A stretch of DNA of 64,000 nucleotides. It comes from Bog-532 sp963742875. GTDB taxonomy: Bacteria > Actinomycetota > Actinomycetes > Streptosporangiales > Streptosporangiaceae. Below, in pieces: positions 16,255 to 24,909 of this stretch (within the stretch, counting starts at the first letter, position 1; each line of letters opens with the position of its first letter). The notes below the pieces were generated by a model. That model saw only the letters and a program-made list of their open reading frames with translations. It searched no databases and was not told the DNA's origin. The stretch lies in contig CAVUNO010000026.1 in assembly GCA_963742875.1 (NCBI GenBank), positions 868,001 to 932,000 of the forward strand, in the 5' to 3' direction. A program made the position numbers and the translations under genes.

Positions 16255-19200
16255 ATGTCGCAGGCACCCGATACCGCACCACAGGCGGACGTCAGAATGC
16301 CGCGGCCGAAGGGCGGCGCACCGCGCGCAGACGGTCACACGCCGCGCTTCCCCGCGCTGCCCGCCCAGATCGATCTGCCCGCAATCGAGCGCGAGATGCT
16401 GGTCCGCTGGCAGGACGCGGACGTCTTCACGCGCTCGCTGAAGCAGACCGAAGGCGGCCTGCCCTGGACGTTCTACGAGGGACCGCCGACCGCCAACGGA
16501 ATGCCGGGCGTCCACCATGTGGAGGCGCGGGTCTTCAAGGACGTGTTCCCGCGGTTCAAGACGATGCAGGGTTTCCACGTACCGCGCCAGGCCGGCTGGG
16601 ACTGCCACGGGCTGCCGGTCGAGGTGGCGGTCGAGCGCGAGCTGGGCATCTCCGGCAAGAAGGACATCGAGGCGTACGGCATCACCGAGTTCAACGAGCG
16701 GTGCCGTGAGTCGGTGCTCCGGCACGTGGACGCGTTCACCGAGCTGACCGAGCGGATGGGTTACTGGATCGACCTGTCCAAGGCGTACCGGACGATGGAC
16801 CCGTCCTACATCGAGTCGGTCTGGTGGTCGCTCAAGGACATCTACGAGAAGGGCCTGCTGGTCCGTGACTTCCGGATCAGCCCGTACTGCCCGCGCTGCG
16901 GCACCCCGCTGTCCGACCACGAGATGGGTCAGCCCGGCGTCTACCAGACGGTCACCGACCCGTCCGTGACGGTGCGCTTCCCGCTGACCCAGGTATCCGA
17001 GGGCGCGAGCCCGGAGCTGATCGGCGCCAACCTGCTGGTCTGGACGACCACGCCGTGGACGCTCGTGTCCAACACCGCCGTAGCCGTGCACCCCGACGTC
17101 ACATACGTCATGGCGCGCCAGTCAGATGACAGCGAGCGCGTGGTGGTGGCCGAGGCCCTGATGCCGAACGTACTTGGCGCGGGCTGGGACGTCGTGGCGC
17201 GTTTCCCCGGCAGCGAGCTGCTCGGTGCCACCTATGACCAGCCGTTCCACCTGGTCGACATCCCCGACGCGCACATCGTGGTACCCGGGACGTTCGTGAC
17301 GACCGAAGACGGCACGGGCCTGGTGCACGTGGCGCCTGCGTTCGGCGCGGACGACATGCAGGCGTCGCGCGCCCACGGGCTGCCGGTGGTCAACCCGATC
17401 CGGCCCGACGGCCGGTTCGAGGACAGCGTGCCCATGGTGGGCGGCATGTTCTTCAAGGACGCCGACCCGCGGCTGATCCAGGACCTCGACGACCGCGGGC
17501 TGCTGTTCCGGGTCGAGCCGTATCAGCACAGCTACCCGCACTGCTGGCGGTGCCACACGCTGCTCATCTACTACGCCCTGCCGTCCTGGTACATCCGCAC
17601 CACGGCGGTCAAGGAGCAGTTGCTCGCCGAGAACGAGCGGACGAACTGGTTCCCGCCGAACATCAAGCACGGCCGGTACGGCGAGTGGCTGCGCAACAAC
17701 GTGGACTGGGCGCTGTCGCGGACCCGGTACTGGGGCACGCCGCTGCCGCTGTGGGAGTGCGAGAACGGGCACACCACGTGCGTCGGCTCGCGCGCGGAGC
17801 TTTCCGAACTGGCGGGCCGGGACATGTCCGGGCTCGACCCGCACCGGCCCTTCGTCGATGAGGTGACGTTCGGCTGCCCGGTCTGCGAGGCGCGGGCGCG
17901 CCGGGTCCCCGACGTCATCGACGCCTGGTACGACTCCGGCTCGATGCCGTTCGCGCGGCTGGCGGCGCCATGGCGATGCGAGGCTGAGTTCGAACAGGCC
18001 TTCCCCGCGCAGTTCATCTGCGAGGCGATCGACCAGACCCGCGGCTGGTTCTACTCGCTGATGGCGGTCAGCACGATCGTGTTCGGCCAGTCGTCGTACG
18101 AGAACGTGGTCTGCCTCGGGCTCGTCGTCGACTCCGGCGGCCGGAAGATGAGCAAGCACCTTGGCAACGTGCTGGAGCCGCTGCCGCTGATGGAGGCGCA
18201 CGGCGCGGACGCGCTGCGCTGGTTCTTCGCGGCGTCCGGTTCCCCGTGGGCGACGCGGCGGGTGGGGCACGCGGCGCTGGAGGAGATCGTCCGCAAGGTC
18301 CTGCTCACCTACTGGAACACGGTCTCGTTCCTGGCCCTTTACGCGAACGCGGCCGCGGCCGGCGGGAACGCCTGGGGCCCGGAGCGGCTCAGCGAGGCGC
18401 CGGCGCCCGTGGACCGGCCAGTCCTGGACCGGTGGGTCCTGAGCGAACTGCACACGCTCGTCCGGGACGTCACCGTGGCCCTCGAGGGCTTCGACACGGC
18501 CGGCGCGGGCCGGCGCATCGCGGGCTTCACCGATGACCTCTCCAACTGGTATGTGCGCAGGTCACGCCGTAGGTTCTGGGAAGGCCCACGGAACCCGGAG
18601 TCCGCGTCGGCGTTCGCCACGCTGTACGAGTGCCTGGAGACGGTGACCCGGCTGATGGCGCCGATCACGCCGTTCCTGACCGACTACGTATGGAGCGCGC
18701 TACGCAGTGCCCACGCTCCCGAGTCGGTGCACCTGGCCGGCTGGCCGGTAGCCGATCAGGCGCTGATCGACGAGGACCTGTCCGCGGACATGGCCCTGAC
18801 GCGCCGGCTGGTCGAGCTGGGGCGTTCGGCCCGGGCCGCCGCGAACGTCAAAACCCGGCAGCCGCTGGCGCGGGCGCTGGCCGGCGCGCCGGGTTTCGCG
18901 TCGCTGCCGCCCGAACTGCGCGCTCAGGTCGCCGAAGAGCTGAACGTGCACGCGCTGGAGACCATGTCCGCGGTCGACGTCGAGCTAGTCGACTATTCCG
19001 TGAAGCCGAACTTCAAGGCGCTGGGCCGCCGGTTCGGCAACCAGACCCCAGCGGTCGCGAGGGCGATCACCAGCGCGGACGCGGCAGCCCTGGCCGCGGA
19101 CCTGCGCACGGCGGGGATCGAGGTGGTCACAGCGGACGGCCAGTCCGTGCCGCTCAGCCCGGACGAGGTGATCGTGACCCAGACGCCGAAGGCGGGCTGG

Positions 19201-19533
19201 GCGGTCGCCACCGACGGCGGCGAGACGGTGGCGCTGGAAGTCACGCTCACCCCCGAACTGCGCCGTGAGGGCCTGGCCCGGGAAGCGATCCGGCTCATCC
19301 AGGAGGCGCGGAAGAGCGACGGCCTCGACGTCACCGACCGGATCTCGCTCTGGTGGGAGGCGAGCGACCCGGAGCTTTCCGCCGCGCTGACGGAGCACGG
19401 GCCGGTGATCGCGAACGAGGTCCTCGCCACCAGCTACCAGGCCGGCCAGCCGTCGGAAGAGACCGGCAACGCCGGGTTCGCCGAACACACCGACGACCTG
19501 CTCGGTCTGCGGTTCTGGCTCCGGCGGGCGTAG
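16255..19533 (+). CDS. ileS: Isoleucyl-tRNA synthetase
   Basis: Charges tRNA-Ile and edits mischarged valine. 1092 residues from the ATG at 16255, 10 bases after a GGAGG held in the T-box hairpin; the open frame upstream to 16012 is leader RNA, not protein. Signature regions: EGPPTANGMPGVHHVEAR (HIGH-equivalent), GWDCHGLPVE, an editing domain (about 250-430) with LLVWTTTPWTLVSNTA, and KMSKHLGNVLEP (KMSKS loop). The C-terminal anticodon-binding domain is complete. Sequence style (HHVEARVFKD, KMSKH) fits the actinobacterial type. Converges with the next gene. Confidence 0.98.
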   Translation: MSQAPDTAPQADVRMPRPKGGAPRADGHTPRFPALPAQIDLPAIEREMLVRWQDADVFTRSLKQTEGGLPWTFYEGPPTANGMPGVHHVEARVFKDVFPRFKTMQGFHVPRQAGWDCHGLPVEVAVERELGISGKKDIEAYGITEFNERCRESVLRHVDAFTELTERMGYWIDLSKAYRTMDPSYIESVWWSLKDIYEKGLLVRDFRISPYCPRCGTPLSDHEMGQPGVYQTVTDPSVTVRFPLTQVSEGASPELIGANLLVWTTTPWTLVSNTAVAVHPDVTYVMARQSDDSERVVVAEALMPNVLGAGWDVVARFPGSELLGATYDQPFHLVDIPDAHIVVPGTFVTTEDGTGLVHVAPAFGADDMQASRAHGLPVVNPIRPDGRFEDSVPMVGGMFFKDADPRLIQDLDDRGLLFRVEPYQHSYPHCWRCHTLLIYYALPSWYIRTTAVKEQLLAENERTNWFPPNIKHGRYGEWLRNNVDWALSRTRYWGTPLPLWECENGHTTCVGSRAELSELAGRDMSGLDPHRPFVDEVTFGCPVCEARARRVPDVIDAWYDSGSMPFARLAAPWRCEAEFEQAFPAQFICEAIDQTRGWFYSLMAVSTIVFGQSSYENVVCLGLVVDSGGRKMSKHLGNVLEPLPLMEAHGADALRWFFAASGSPWATRRVGHAALEEIVRKVLLTYWNTVSFLALYANAAAAGGNAWGPERLSEAPAPVDRPVLDRWVLSELHTLVRDVTVALEGFDTAGAGRRIAGFTDDLSNWYVRRSRRRFWEGPRNPESASAFATLYECLETVTRLMAPITPFLTDYVWSALRSAHAPESVHLAGWPVADQALIDEDLSADMALTRRLVELGRSARAAANVKTRQPLARALAGAPGFASLPPELRAQVAEELNVHALETMSAVDVELVDYSVKPNFKALGRRFGNQTPAVARAITSADAAALAADLRTAGIEVVTADGQSVPLSPDEVIVTQTPKAGWAVATDGGETVALEVTLTPELRREGLAREAIRLIQEARKSDGLDVTDRISLWWEASDPELSAALTEHGPVIANEVLATSYQAGQPSEETGNAGFAEHTDDLLGLRFWLRRA

Positions 19534-19555
19534 GGGTTCACGGGGCCTGGGACGG

Positions 19556-20053
19556 TCAGCCCGTCTCCTCGCCGTCCGTGTGGCAGGCACGGCAGGGGGT
19601 GCACCCGTTCTTTTTGGCTGCCTCGACCGGCATCTTCTGCAGGTCGCTGTCGCCCATGAACCGGATCAGAATGCAGTCGCTCCGGTGGTACCGCGGCACC
19701 CCCGGGACCACCGTAACGGGCTGATCCGCCGACTGGGTGTCTGCGAGGTTCTCGACGCCGCCGGCGCCTCCGGTGTCCTTGTCCGGCCTCCCGGGGGCCG
19801 CCTCTTCATGGTGATCGGCAGGAACCCGGTCCAGCCTCCCGGCGGACGCCTCATCCAGCCGGTCGCCCGGGGCTTCCGCGGGCGATGAGGCGCGCAGTTC
19901 TCCCCGGTTGAGGATGGCCCCGATGATGAGGAAGACAAGCGCGATCGCGCTCACCGCGATCGCGACGTAAACGAGCAGCAGCTTGCTGGTGACGCCTCCC
20001 GCGACGAGTAGCCCCAACGCGACGACGACCAGGGAAGCGCTGAACCTGATCAC
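19556..20053 (-). CDS. Membrane protein with C-terminal Cys/His metal-binding-like motif
   Basis: 165 residues from the GTG at 20053, preceded by GGGAGAAC. Two hydrophobic segments lie near the N-terminus (SASLVVVALGLLVAGGV and LLLVYVAIAVSAIALVFLIIG), then a charged variable stretch, and a C-terminal module YHRSDCILIRF...GCTPCRACHTD. The H-x3-C ... CxPCxxC pattern resembles small zinc-binding knuckles such as the Ada-like motif. It is the last minus-strand gene after the divIVA terminator and converges with ileS. Function not recognised. Confidence 0.75.
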   Translation of the reverse strand: MIRFSASLVVVALGLLVAGGVTSKLLLVYVAIAVSAIALVFLIIGAILNRGELRASSPAEAPGDRLDEASAGRLDRVPADHHEEAAPGRPDKDTGGAGGVENLADTQSADQPVTVVPGVPRYHRSDCILIRFMGDSDLQKMPVEAAKKNGCTPCRACHTDGEETG

Positions 20054-20164
20054 AAGCGTTCTCCCAGAACGCGCGGCCACCCCGGCCGCCGACCTTCGCG
20101 GCGCTCCCGCTGGGTGCCGCCCTGCCGGGGGACCGCCCCGCGGGCGACGCCGCCCCGCTCGAGC

Positions 20165-20209
20165 AAAAAACACCCCGCGGCCTGGTGCTGGCGCTCCCAG
20201 GCCGCGGGG
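20165..20209 (-). terminator. Rho-independent terminator after divIVA
   Basis: On the minus strand a perfect 13-bp stem (CCCCGCGGCCTGG with CCAGGCCGCGGGG, 11-base loop) is followed within three bases by TTTTTT. It lies 10 bases past the divIVA stop. The T-run is on this strand only, so it works for the divIVA transcript. Confidence 0.93.
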
Positions 20210-20218
20210 ATCGTACCG

Positions 20219-21073
20219 TTATCGCCGTTCGTGCGCGGGCGCGCCCTCGCCTCCGTGGAAGCTTCCCGCGTGCTGAACGACCTCAGGCACCGGGTACTGT
20301 CCGGTCGTCGCGGGGGCGCCGCCGTTACGCGGGCTGCCCTGGCCCAGGCCTGTCGGGACGAGCGGCTGCGGTGCGGACCCCATGGTCGGGAAGGCCCCGC
20401 TGTCGGTCACACCCGCCTCCAGGTCCCGGAGCTGGCCCTCGAGGTACGCCTTCAGCCTGCTGCGGTATTCACGCTCAAAGGCACGCAGGTCATCCACGCG
20501 GCGCTCAAGTTCCTCGCGCTGCTGGACCAGCGAACCCATGGCCTGGCGGTGACGCTCCTGGGCGTCGCGCTCAAGGCTCTCAGCCCGGGCGCGCGCGTCG
20601 CCGGTGATCTGCTCAGCCTGGCGGCGGGCCTTGGTCAGCACCTCGTCAGCCTCACGACGGGCGCGTCCCAGCGTCTCGTCCGCCTCGCGGCGGGCGTCGG
20701 CGATGGCCTGGTCGGCGGTCTGCTGGGCGAGGGACAGGACGCGCGCCGCGGTGTCCATGTTGTCCTCGTGCGGCGCCATCGAGCCCATCATGACCGGCTC
20801 GGGCTGCCTGCGCTCGGGCTCGCGCGGCGGCTCTGGCTGCATCATGTCCACCTTGGACTCAGCCAGCGGCGAACTAAGTGCGGGAACCGACGACTTGCCC
20901 CCTCGCAGGCTCTCGGCCAGCTTCGCCCGGAGCTCTTCGTTCTCCTGGATCAGCCGGTCGAGCTCGGACTCGACCTCGTCGAGGAAGGCATCAACCTCTT
21001 CCTCGTCGTAGCCGGGCCGGAGCCTGGTCGTACTGAACTGCTTATTCCGCACATCCGCGGGCGTCAACGGCAT
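20219..21073 (-). CDS. divIVA: DivIVA/Wag31 polar growth scaffold
   Basis: Coiled-coil protein that marks curved membrane at poles and septa and organises apical growth in actinobacteria. 284 residues. The N-terminal membrane-binding DivIVA domain LTPADVRNKQFSTTRLRPGY is followed by a short coiled coil (EEEVDAFLDEVESELDRLIQ). A disordered Pro/Met linker spans about 65-105, then a long coiled coil (105-210) full of ARREADE heptads, and a Gly/Pro-rich tail. Ends in a strong terminator. Neighbours yggT, sepF, yggS and ftsZ are the usual ones. Confidence 0.97.
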   Translation of the reverse strand: MPLTPADVRNKQFSTTRLRPGYDEEEVDAFLDEVESELDRLIQENEELRAKLAESLRGGKSSVPALSSPLAESKVDMMQPEPPREPERRQPEPVMMGSMAPHEDNMDTAARVLSLAQQTADQAIADARREADETLGRARREADEVLTKARRQAEQITGDARARAESLERDAQERHRQAMGSLVQQREELERRVDDLRAFEREYRSRLKAYLEGQLRDLEAGVTDSGAFPTMGSAPQPLVPTGLGQGSPRNGGAPATTGQYPVPEVVQHAGSFHGGEGAPAHERR

Positions 21074-21119
21074 TTGGTCTCCTCGGCGCGCTTGGCTGCG
21101 ATCCTCAGTTGGTACCCGA

Positions 21120-21407
21120 TCAGATCCGTGGCACGACTACGTCGAGCAGAATCAAGATCACAATGAACAGAACCATGAAGCTGAGATCCATGGCTACTGT
21201 ACCTATGCGGAGGGGACGTATGTAGCGACGTAGAAATTTTAGTGGAGGATCAGTGACCGTGAAGATGCTCTCGGCGATGACCAGGAGTATCCCCGTGGGC
21301 ACCCACTGTCGGGCGAACATCTGGATCCAGGAGAAGATCATCCGTCCGACGAGGATGATCAGATAGATCGTCAGGATGTAGGTCAGGACAACCTTAAGGA
21401 TGCCCAT
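21120..21407 (-). CDS. YggT family membrane protein
   Basis: 95 residues with two hydrophobic halves (about 5-25 and 70-92). The conserved TDPPLKFLRRYIRPLRIGTVAMDLSFMV of YggT/SepG-type proteins is present. In Streptomyces the homologue between sepF and divIVA (SepG) helps place the divisome and nucleoid, so a cell-division role is likely by position and family. Sits 46 bases upstream of divIVA. Confidence 0.93.
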   Translation of the reverse strand: MGILKVVLTYILTIYLIILVGRMIFSWIQMFARQWVPTGILLVIAESIFTVTDPPLKFLRRYIRPLRIGTVAMDLSFMVLFIVILILLDVVVPRI

Positions 21408-21514
21408 GACCGCGTCCTCGCCCGTCGGGTCCTGGCCTGCCGCACCCTCGTCGGTCTGTGGCCTCGCACGCAGTAGCTTGGCTGGTCCGCATCACACCGT
21501 CACTGGTTTGTCCG

Positions 21515-22006
21515 CTAGCTCTGGTTGAAGAAGCCTCTCTCCGCGATGCGAGCCTTGTCCTCTGCCGTCACCTCGACGTTCGCGGGAGAAAGCAGGAAGA
21601 CCTTGTTGGTCACCCGCTCGATGCTCCCGTGCAGGCCGAAGATCAGGCCTGCCGCGAAGTCGACGAGGCGCTTGGCGTCACTGTCGACCATCTCGGTCAG
21701 GTTCATGATGACGGGGATCCCCTCGCGGAAGTGCTCCCCAATGGTACGTGCTTCATTGTAGGTGCGAGGGTGCAGCGTCGTGATCCGTGCGAGGTCAGTC
21801 GTCTGGCGGGCCCCGTCCTGGCGCACGGACGCCGAAAGGTAGGCAGCGTCGCTCGCCTGCCCGTCCAAATCCTCCGGGCCATCGAAGTGGTCCGCCTGCT
21901 CGTCGTTCTCCTCGTACTCGTCGTAGGAGTCGTACCCGTCCTGGTAGCGGTGGTCGTCCTCCACGAGGCCGAGGTAGACCGCCATCTTGCGCATTGCGCT
22001 GGCCAT
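21515..22006 (-). CDS. sepF: SepF, FtsZ membrane anchor
   Basis: Links FtsZ to the membrane and bundles filaments; essential for Z-ring attachment in actinobacteria lacking FtsA. 163 residues. An N-terminal amphipathic segment (RKMAVYLGLVED) is followed by an acidic Tyr/Asp-rich linker (about 17-55) and the SepF domain (about 70-160) with PRTYNEARTIGEHFREGIPVIMNL and DAKRLVDFAAGLIFGLHGSIERV. GGAGG precedes the ATG by eight bases. It normally binds the FtsZ C-terminal peptide, which here lies out of frame with the FtsZ body. Confidence 0.97.
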   Translation of the reverse strand: MASAMRKMAVYLGLVEDDHRYQDGYDSYDEYEENDEQADHFDGPEDLDGQASDAAYLSASVRQDGARQTTDLARITTLHPRTYNEARTIGEHFREGIPVIMNLTEMVDSDAKRLVDFAAGLIFGLHGSIERVTNKVFLLSPANVEVTAEDKARIAERGFFNQS

Positions 22007-22144
22007 CCGTCAGTCCTCCGTCGTGCCTATCTGGCAGCCCCCCGGTGCTAGCCCGGAAGTTGACCCCCCGGAACCCCCCGCAACTTCGACTGCGAACCCA
22101 CATCCACGCTGCAGCGAGCCCATTTGGGGCCCACGCGAGGGACA

Positions 22145-22918
22145 TTACATGACAGGGGGCCTCCGATCGCCGAGCAACGCCGTACCGATTCGCAGGTGTG
22201 TCGCGCCCGCCGCGACTGCCTCTTCAAGATCACCGCTCATGCCGGCCGAAATGATCGTCGCCGCCGGCCGCACCGCGCGGGCAGCGGCGGCCGCGGGGGC
22301 GAGCCTGGCGAACGCCTCCGCAGCCGGCCCGGCCAGCGGCGCGACCGCCATCACCCCGCCGAGGATGAGGCCCGCTTCGCCCGCGATCGCGTCGGCGAGG
22401 GCGGGAACCTGGGCCGGCGGGGCGCCGCCGCGGCTCGCGTCGGCCTCAGGCCCGTCCAGGCTGACCTGGACGAGGCAGGTGAGGGTGCGCTCCTGGCGGC
22501 GCGCGGCGTTCCCCAGGGCACGGATCAGCCGGAGCCGGTCCACCGAGTGGATGACGTCCGCGTAGCGCGCGACGCTGGCGGCCTTGTTGGTTTGCAGCTG
22601 CCCGACGAAATGCCACGTGACCAGCAGGTCGGCGCACTGTGCAGCCTTGGGGGCGGCCTCCTGGTCACGGTTTTCGCCGAAGTGCCGCTGGCCCAGCTCG
22701 TAGAGCAGCCGCACATCCGCAGCGGGCCTGGTCTTGGTGATGGCGACGAGCGTGATCTCCGCGGGGTCACGCCCCGCCGCGGCGCACGCGGTCGCGATGC
22801 GCTCCTGGACCCGGTGCAGCCGTTCGGCCAGCTCGGCGCGCCGCACCGTCCTCGCTGAGCCCGCCGTACTCGCTGAGCCCGGTTCCCCGGGCTCACTTGC
22901 TGTGGGTGTCTTCCTCAC
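22145..22918 (-). CDS. YggS/PLPBP family PLP-binding protein
   Basis: Single-domain alanine racemase-fold protein involved in PLP homeostasis. 257 residues including a 25-residue leader. PLP lysine in LVAITKTRP (about residue 62); HFGENRDQEA, WHFVGQLQTNK, IHSVDRL, SAGMSGDLEEAV and LRIGTALLG follow the family. Its GTG start overlaps, as GTGA, the stop codon of the frame that encodes the FtsZ tail DDLDIPDFLK, which indicates that frame is the natural end of ftsZ. Confidence 0.93.
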   Translation of the reverse strand: MRKTPTASEPGEPGSASTAGSARTVRRAELAERLHRVQERIATACAAAGRDPAEITLVAITKTRPAADVRLLYELGQRHFGENRDQEAAPKAAQCADLLVTWHFVGQLQTNKAASVARYADVIHSVDRLRLIRALGNAARRQERTLTCLVQVSLDGPEADASRGGAPPAQVPALADAIAGEAGLILGGVMAVAPLAGPAAEAFARLAPAAAAARAVRPAATIISAGMSGDLEEAVAAGATHLRIGTALLGDRRPPVM

Positions 22919-23345
22919 TTCAGGAAATCGGGAATGTCCAGGTCGTCGTCTTCCTCAAAGATGACGGGACGCCGCCGGGTGGTGGCGACGTCGAACACCC
23001 GCGCCGCGCCCGCCATCGCGCTGTCGCCGCTGCCGCTCCCGCCGGATCCGGACGGCTCGCTTGCGTCGGCCGCGGAGGGGTCCCAGGGGGCCGTCTGGCC
23101 GGGGCCGGCGGCCGTACCGGAGTCGCCGCCGGAGCCGCCGGTGCGGGCGCCCGGGCCAGCCGGATCCTGCTCGCCGCCATGGGCACCGGAGGCGTCCCCG
23201 GCCGCGCCACCGGCCGGGGAACCGCTCGCGCCCTCAACGGGCTCGGCAGTCCCGTCGTTCCCGGTTGTGGTCCCGCCGACGATGTTCTCACCGGCGGGAA
23301 CCTCGGCCGCCACCCTAGCGGCGACGTCAGCGCTGGCGTCTCCCC
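22915..23345 (-). pseudogene. ftsZ: Out-of-frame C-terminal part of FtsZ (linker and conserved tail)
   Basis: Open frame of about 140 codons, offset by one base from the FtsZ body, ending RRRPVIFEEDDDLDIPDFLK. DDLDIPDFLK is the actinobacterial FtsZ C-terminal peptide bound by SepF and other partners. The preceding Gly/Ser/Ala-rich stretch is a plausible disordered linker, and no stop interrupts it. Removing one base in the GGCCGGCCGGGG run at about 23341-23352 joins it to the body and gives an FtsZ of about 544 residues with a roughly 210-residue linker. The stop overlaps the yggS start. Confidence 0.8.
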
Positions 23346-24550
23346 GGCCGGCCTGGCCCAGATGCTGCCGACACCGGATCGCCGGTCCCGCCCGGGCTAT
23401 TGACCGCACCGTGGGACGCATCCTCGGCGTACCACGGGAGCTGGCTCGCCGTTGCAGCCGCCGGCGTGCTTGCGGCGAGGCCAGTTGCCCCCGGACCGGT
23501 GCGCGGAGCGGAAACGTCATTGGAGACCGGCGCGCTGGACGAGCTGGGCGGGCCGAGGGCCGTGGCGCGGAGGCCGTCGGCTCCGGGGGCGGTCCGGCCC
23601 ATCAGGTTCTCGTCGAATCCGGCGGCGATCACCGTGACGCGAACCTCGTCTCCCAGAGCGTCGTCAATGACCGCGCCGAAGATGATATTGGCGTCTGCGG
23701 CCGCCGAATTGGCCACCAACTGGGCGGCCTCGTTGATCTCGAACAGCCCCAGATCGGAACCGCCCTGAATAGACAGCAGCACGCCGTGGGCCCCGTCGAT
23801 GCTGGCCTCCAGCAGCGGGCTCGAGATCGCCATTTCCGCCGCGGCGACCGCGCGGTCCTCGCCGCGCGAGGAGCCGATGCCCATCAGCGCGGAGCCCGCG
23901 CCGGACATGACCGATTTCACGTCGGCGAAGTCCAGGTTGATCAGGCCCGGCGTGGTGATCAGGTCCGTGATGCCCTGAACACCGGAAAGGAGGACCTGGT
24001 CGGCGGCCTTGAAGGCGTCGAGCACGCTGACGTGCCGGTCGGAGATGGACAGCAGCCGATCGTTCGGGATGACGATGAGGGTGTCCACCTCGCTGCGCAG
24101 CCGCTCTATCCCGGCCTCGGCCTGGATAGCCCGGCGCTTGCCCTCGAAACCGAACGGGCGCGTCACCACGCCAATGGTCAGCGCTCCCAGGGACCGGGCG
24201 ACATTCGCCACCACGGGAGCACCGCCGGTGCCGGTCCCGCCGCCCTCACCCGCCGTGACGAAGACCATGTTGGCGCCCTTGAGCACCTCTTCGATCTCCT
24301 CGCGGTGGTCCTCGGCGGCCCGGGCGCCGACATCGGGGTTGGCCCCGGCGCCGAGCCCGCGGGTGAGCTCGCGGCCGACGTCGAGCTTGACGTCGGCGTC
24401 GCTCATCAGCAGCGCCTGCGCGTCGGTATTGATCGCGATGAACTCGACGCCCTTGAGGCCCTCTTCGATCATTCGATTAACGGCATTAACGCCACCGCCG
24501 CCGATTCCGACGACCTTGATGACCGCCAGGTAGTTCTGCGGTGCTGCCAC
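23327..24550 (-). CDS. ftsZ: Cell division GTPase FtsZ (reads out of frame in the linker)
   Basis: Tubulin-like GTPase that forms the Z-ring. As read, 407 residues ending in PGRPGRRQR and lacking the conserved tail, which is encoded in the next frame downstream. The core is intact: VVGIGGGGVNAVNRM (nucleotide loop), GGGTGTGGAPV (tubulin signature, about 105-115), the T7 loop NLDFADVKSVM, and GADANIIFG-like SAAADANIIFG. A Pro/Ser/Ala linker begins near residue 318. It follows ftsQ after a 359-base gap with its own promoter. The early stop would remove the SepF-binding peptide; a one-base indel in the sequence or a real mutation are both possible. Confidence 0.96.
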   Translation of the reverse strand: MAAPQNYLAVIKVVGIGGGGVNAVNRMIEEGLKGVEFIAINTDAQALLMSDADVKLDVGRELTRGLGAGANPDVGARAAEDHREEIEEVLKGANMVFVTAGEGGGTGTGGAPVVANVARSLGALTIGVVTRPFGFEGKRRAIQAEAGIERLRSEVDTLIVIPNDRLLSISDRHVSVLDAFKAADQVLLSGVQGITDLITTPGLINLDFADVKSVMSGAGSALMGIGSSRGEDRAVAAAEMAISSPLLEASIDGAHGVLLSIQGGSDLGLFEINEAAQLVANSAAADANIIFGAVIDDALGDEVRVTVIAAGFDENLMGRTAPGADGLRATALGPPSSSSAPVSNDVSAPRTGPGATGLAASTPAAATASQLPWYAEDASHGAVNSPGGTGDPVSAASGPGRPGRRQR

Positions 24551-24909
24551 GAGGAGGGTACCTTTCCGCTCGTTTTAACTCGTCTATGTTCCAGCTCGCC
24601 AATTCCGGCCGAGCCGCTAATTCCGGCCGATCAGGGCGCTGGGCTCGGGAAACCCTGGCCGCGAAGCGGAATTCGCCGCCATTGGCGTTGGCCGCTGACG
24701 ACCCGGCGAATGAGCCGGCTAATCAGCGGGGCACAGCGGGAAACGAGCGGCGTGCCCCCGGCCTCACCATCAGGTTTCACCTTCAGGTAGAGATTTAGAG
24801 TTTTGTCAGCCTGGCAATTGCTAGGGACAGTAGGGTGGCCGGTCACCGGGGTCAACTAGCCACGCGCGAACCGGTGCGGCGTGTCGCGGCGGATTTCGCC
24901 ATGTCATCT
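24551..24909 (-). other. ftsQ-ftsZ intergenic region and ftsZ leader
   Basis: 359 bases without a gene. It has lower GC than its surroundings, contains repeated AATTCCGGCCG elements near 24600-24625, and carries the promoter described separately. A GAGGAGGGTACC ribosome site lies just before the ftsZ ATG. Independent, developmentally controlled ftsZ promoters in this gap are known from Streptomyces. Confidence 0.7.
24827..24855 (-). promoter_or_regulatory. ftsZ promoter
   Basis: Minus strand TTGACC (24855-24850), 17-base spacer, TACTGT (24832-24827). This is a good housekeeping-sigma match and would give a leader of about 270 bases before ftsZ. Confidence 0.6.

Noticed and set aside
15391..16709. 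Long plus-strand open frame through the TraR/DksA gene, intergenic region and T-box into ileS
   Set aside because: It crosses the recognised minus-strand zinc-finger gene and the structured leader, and has no conserved sequence.
20165..20209. Terminator also serving ileS or the membrane gene on the other strand
   Set aside because: The T-run exists only on the minus strand just after divIVA, and ileS ends 630 bases away.
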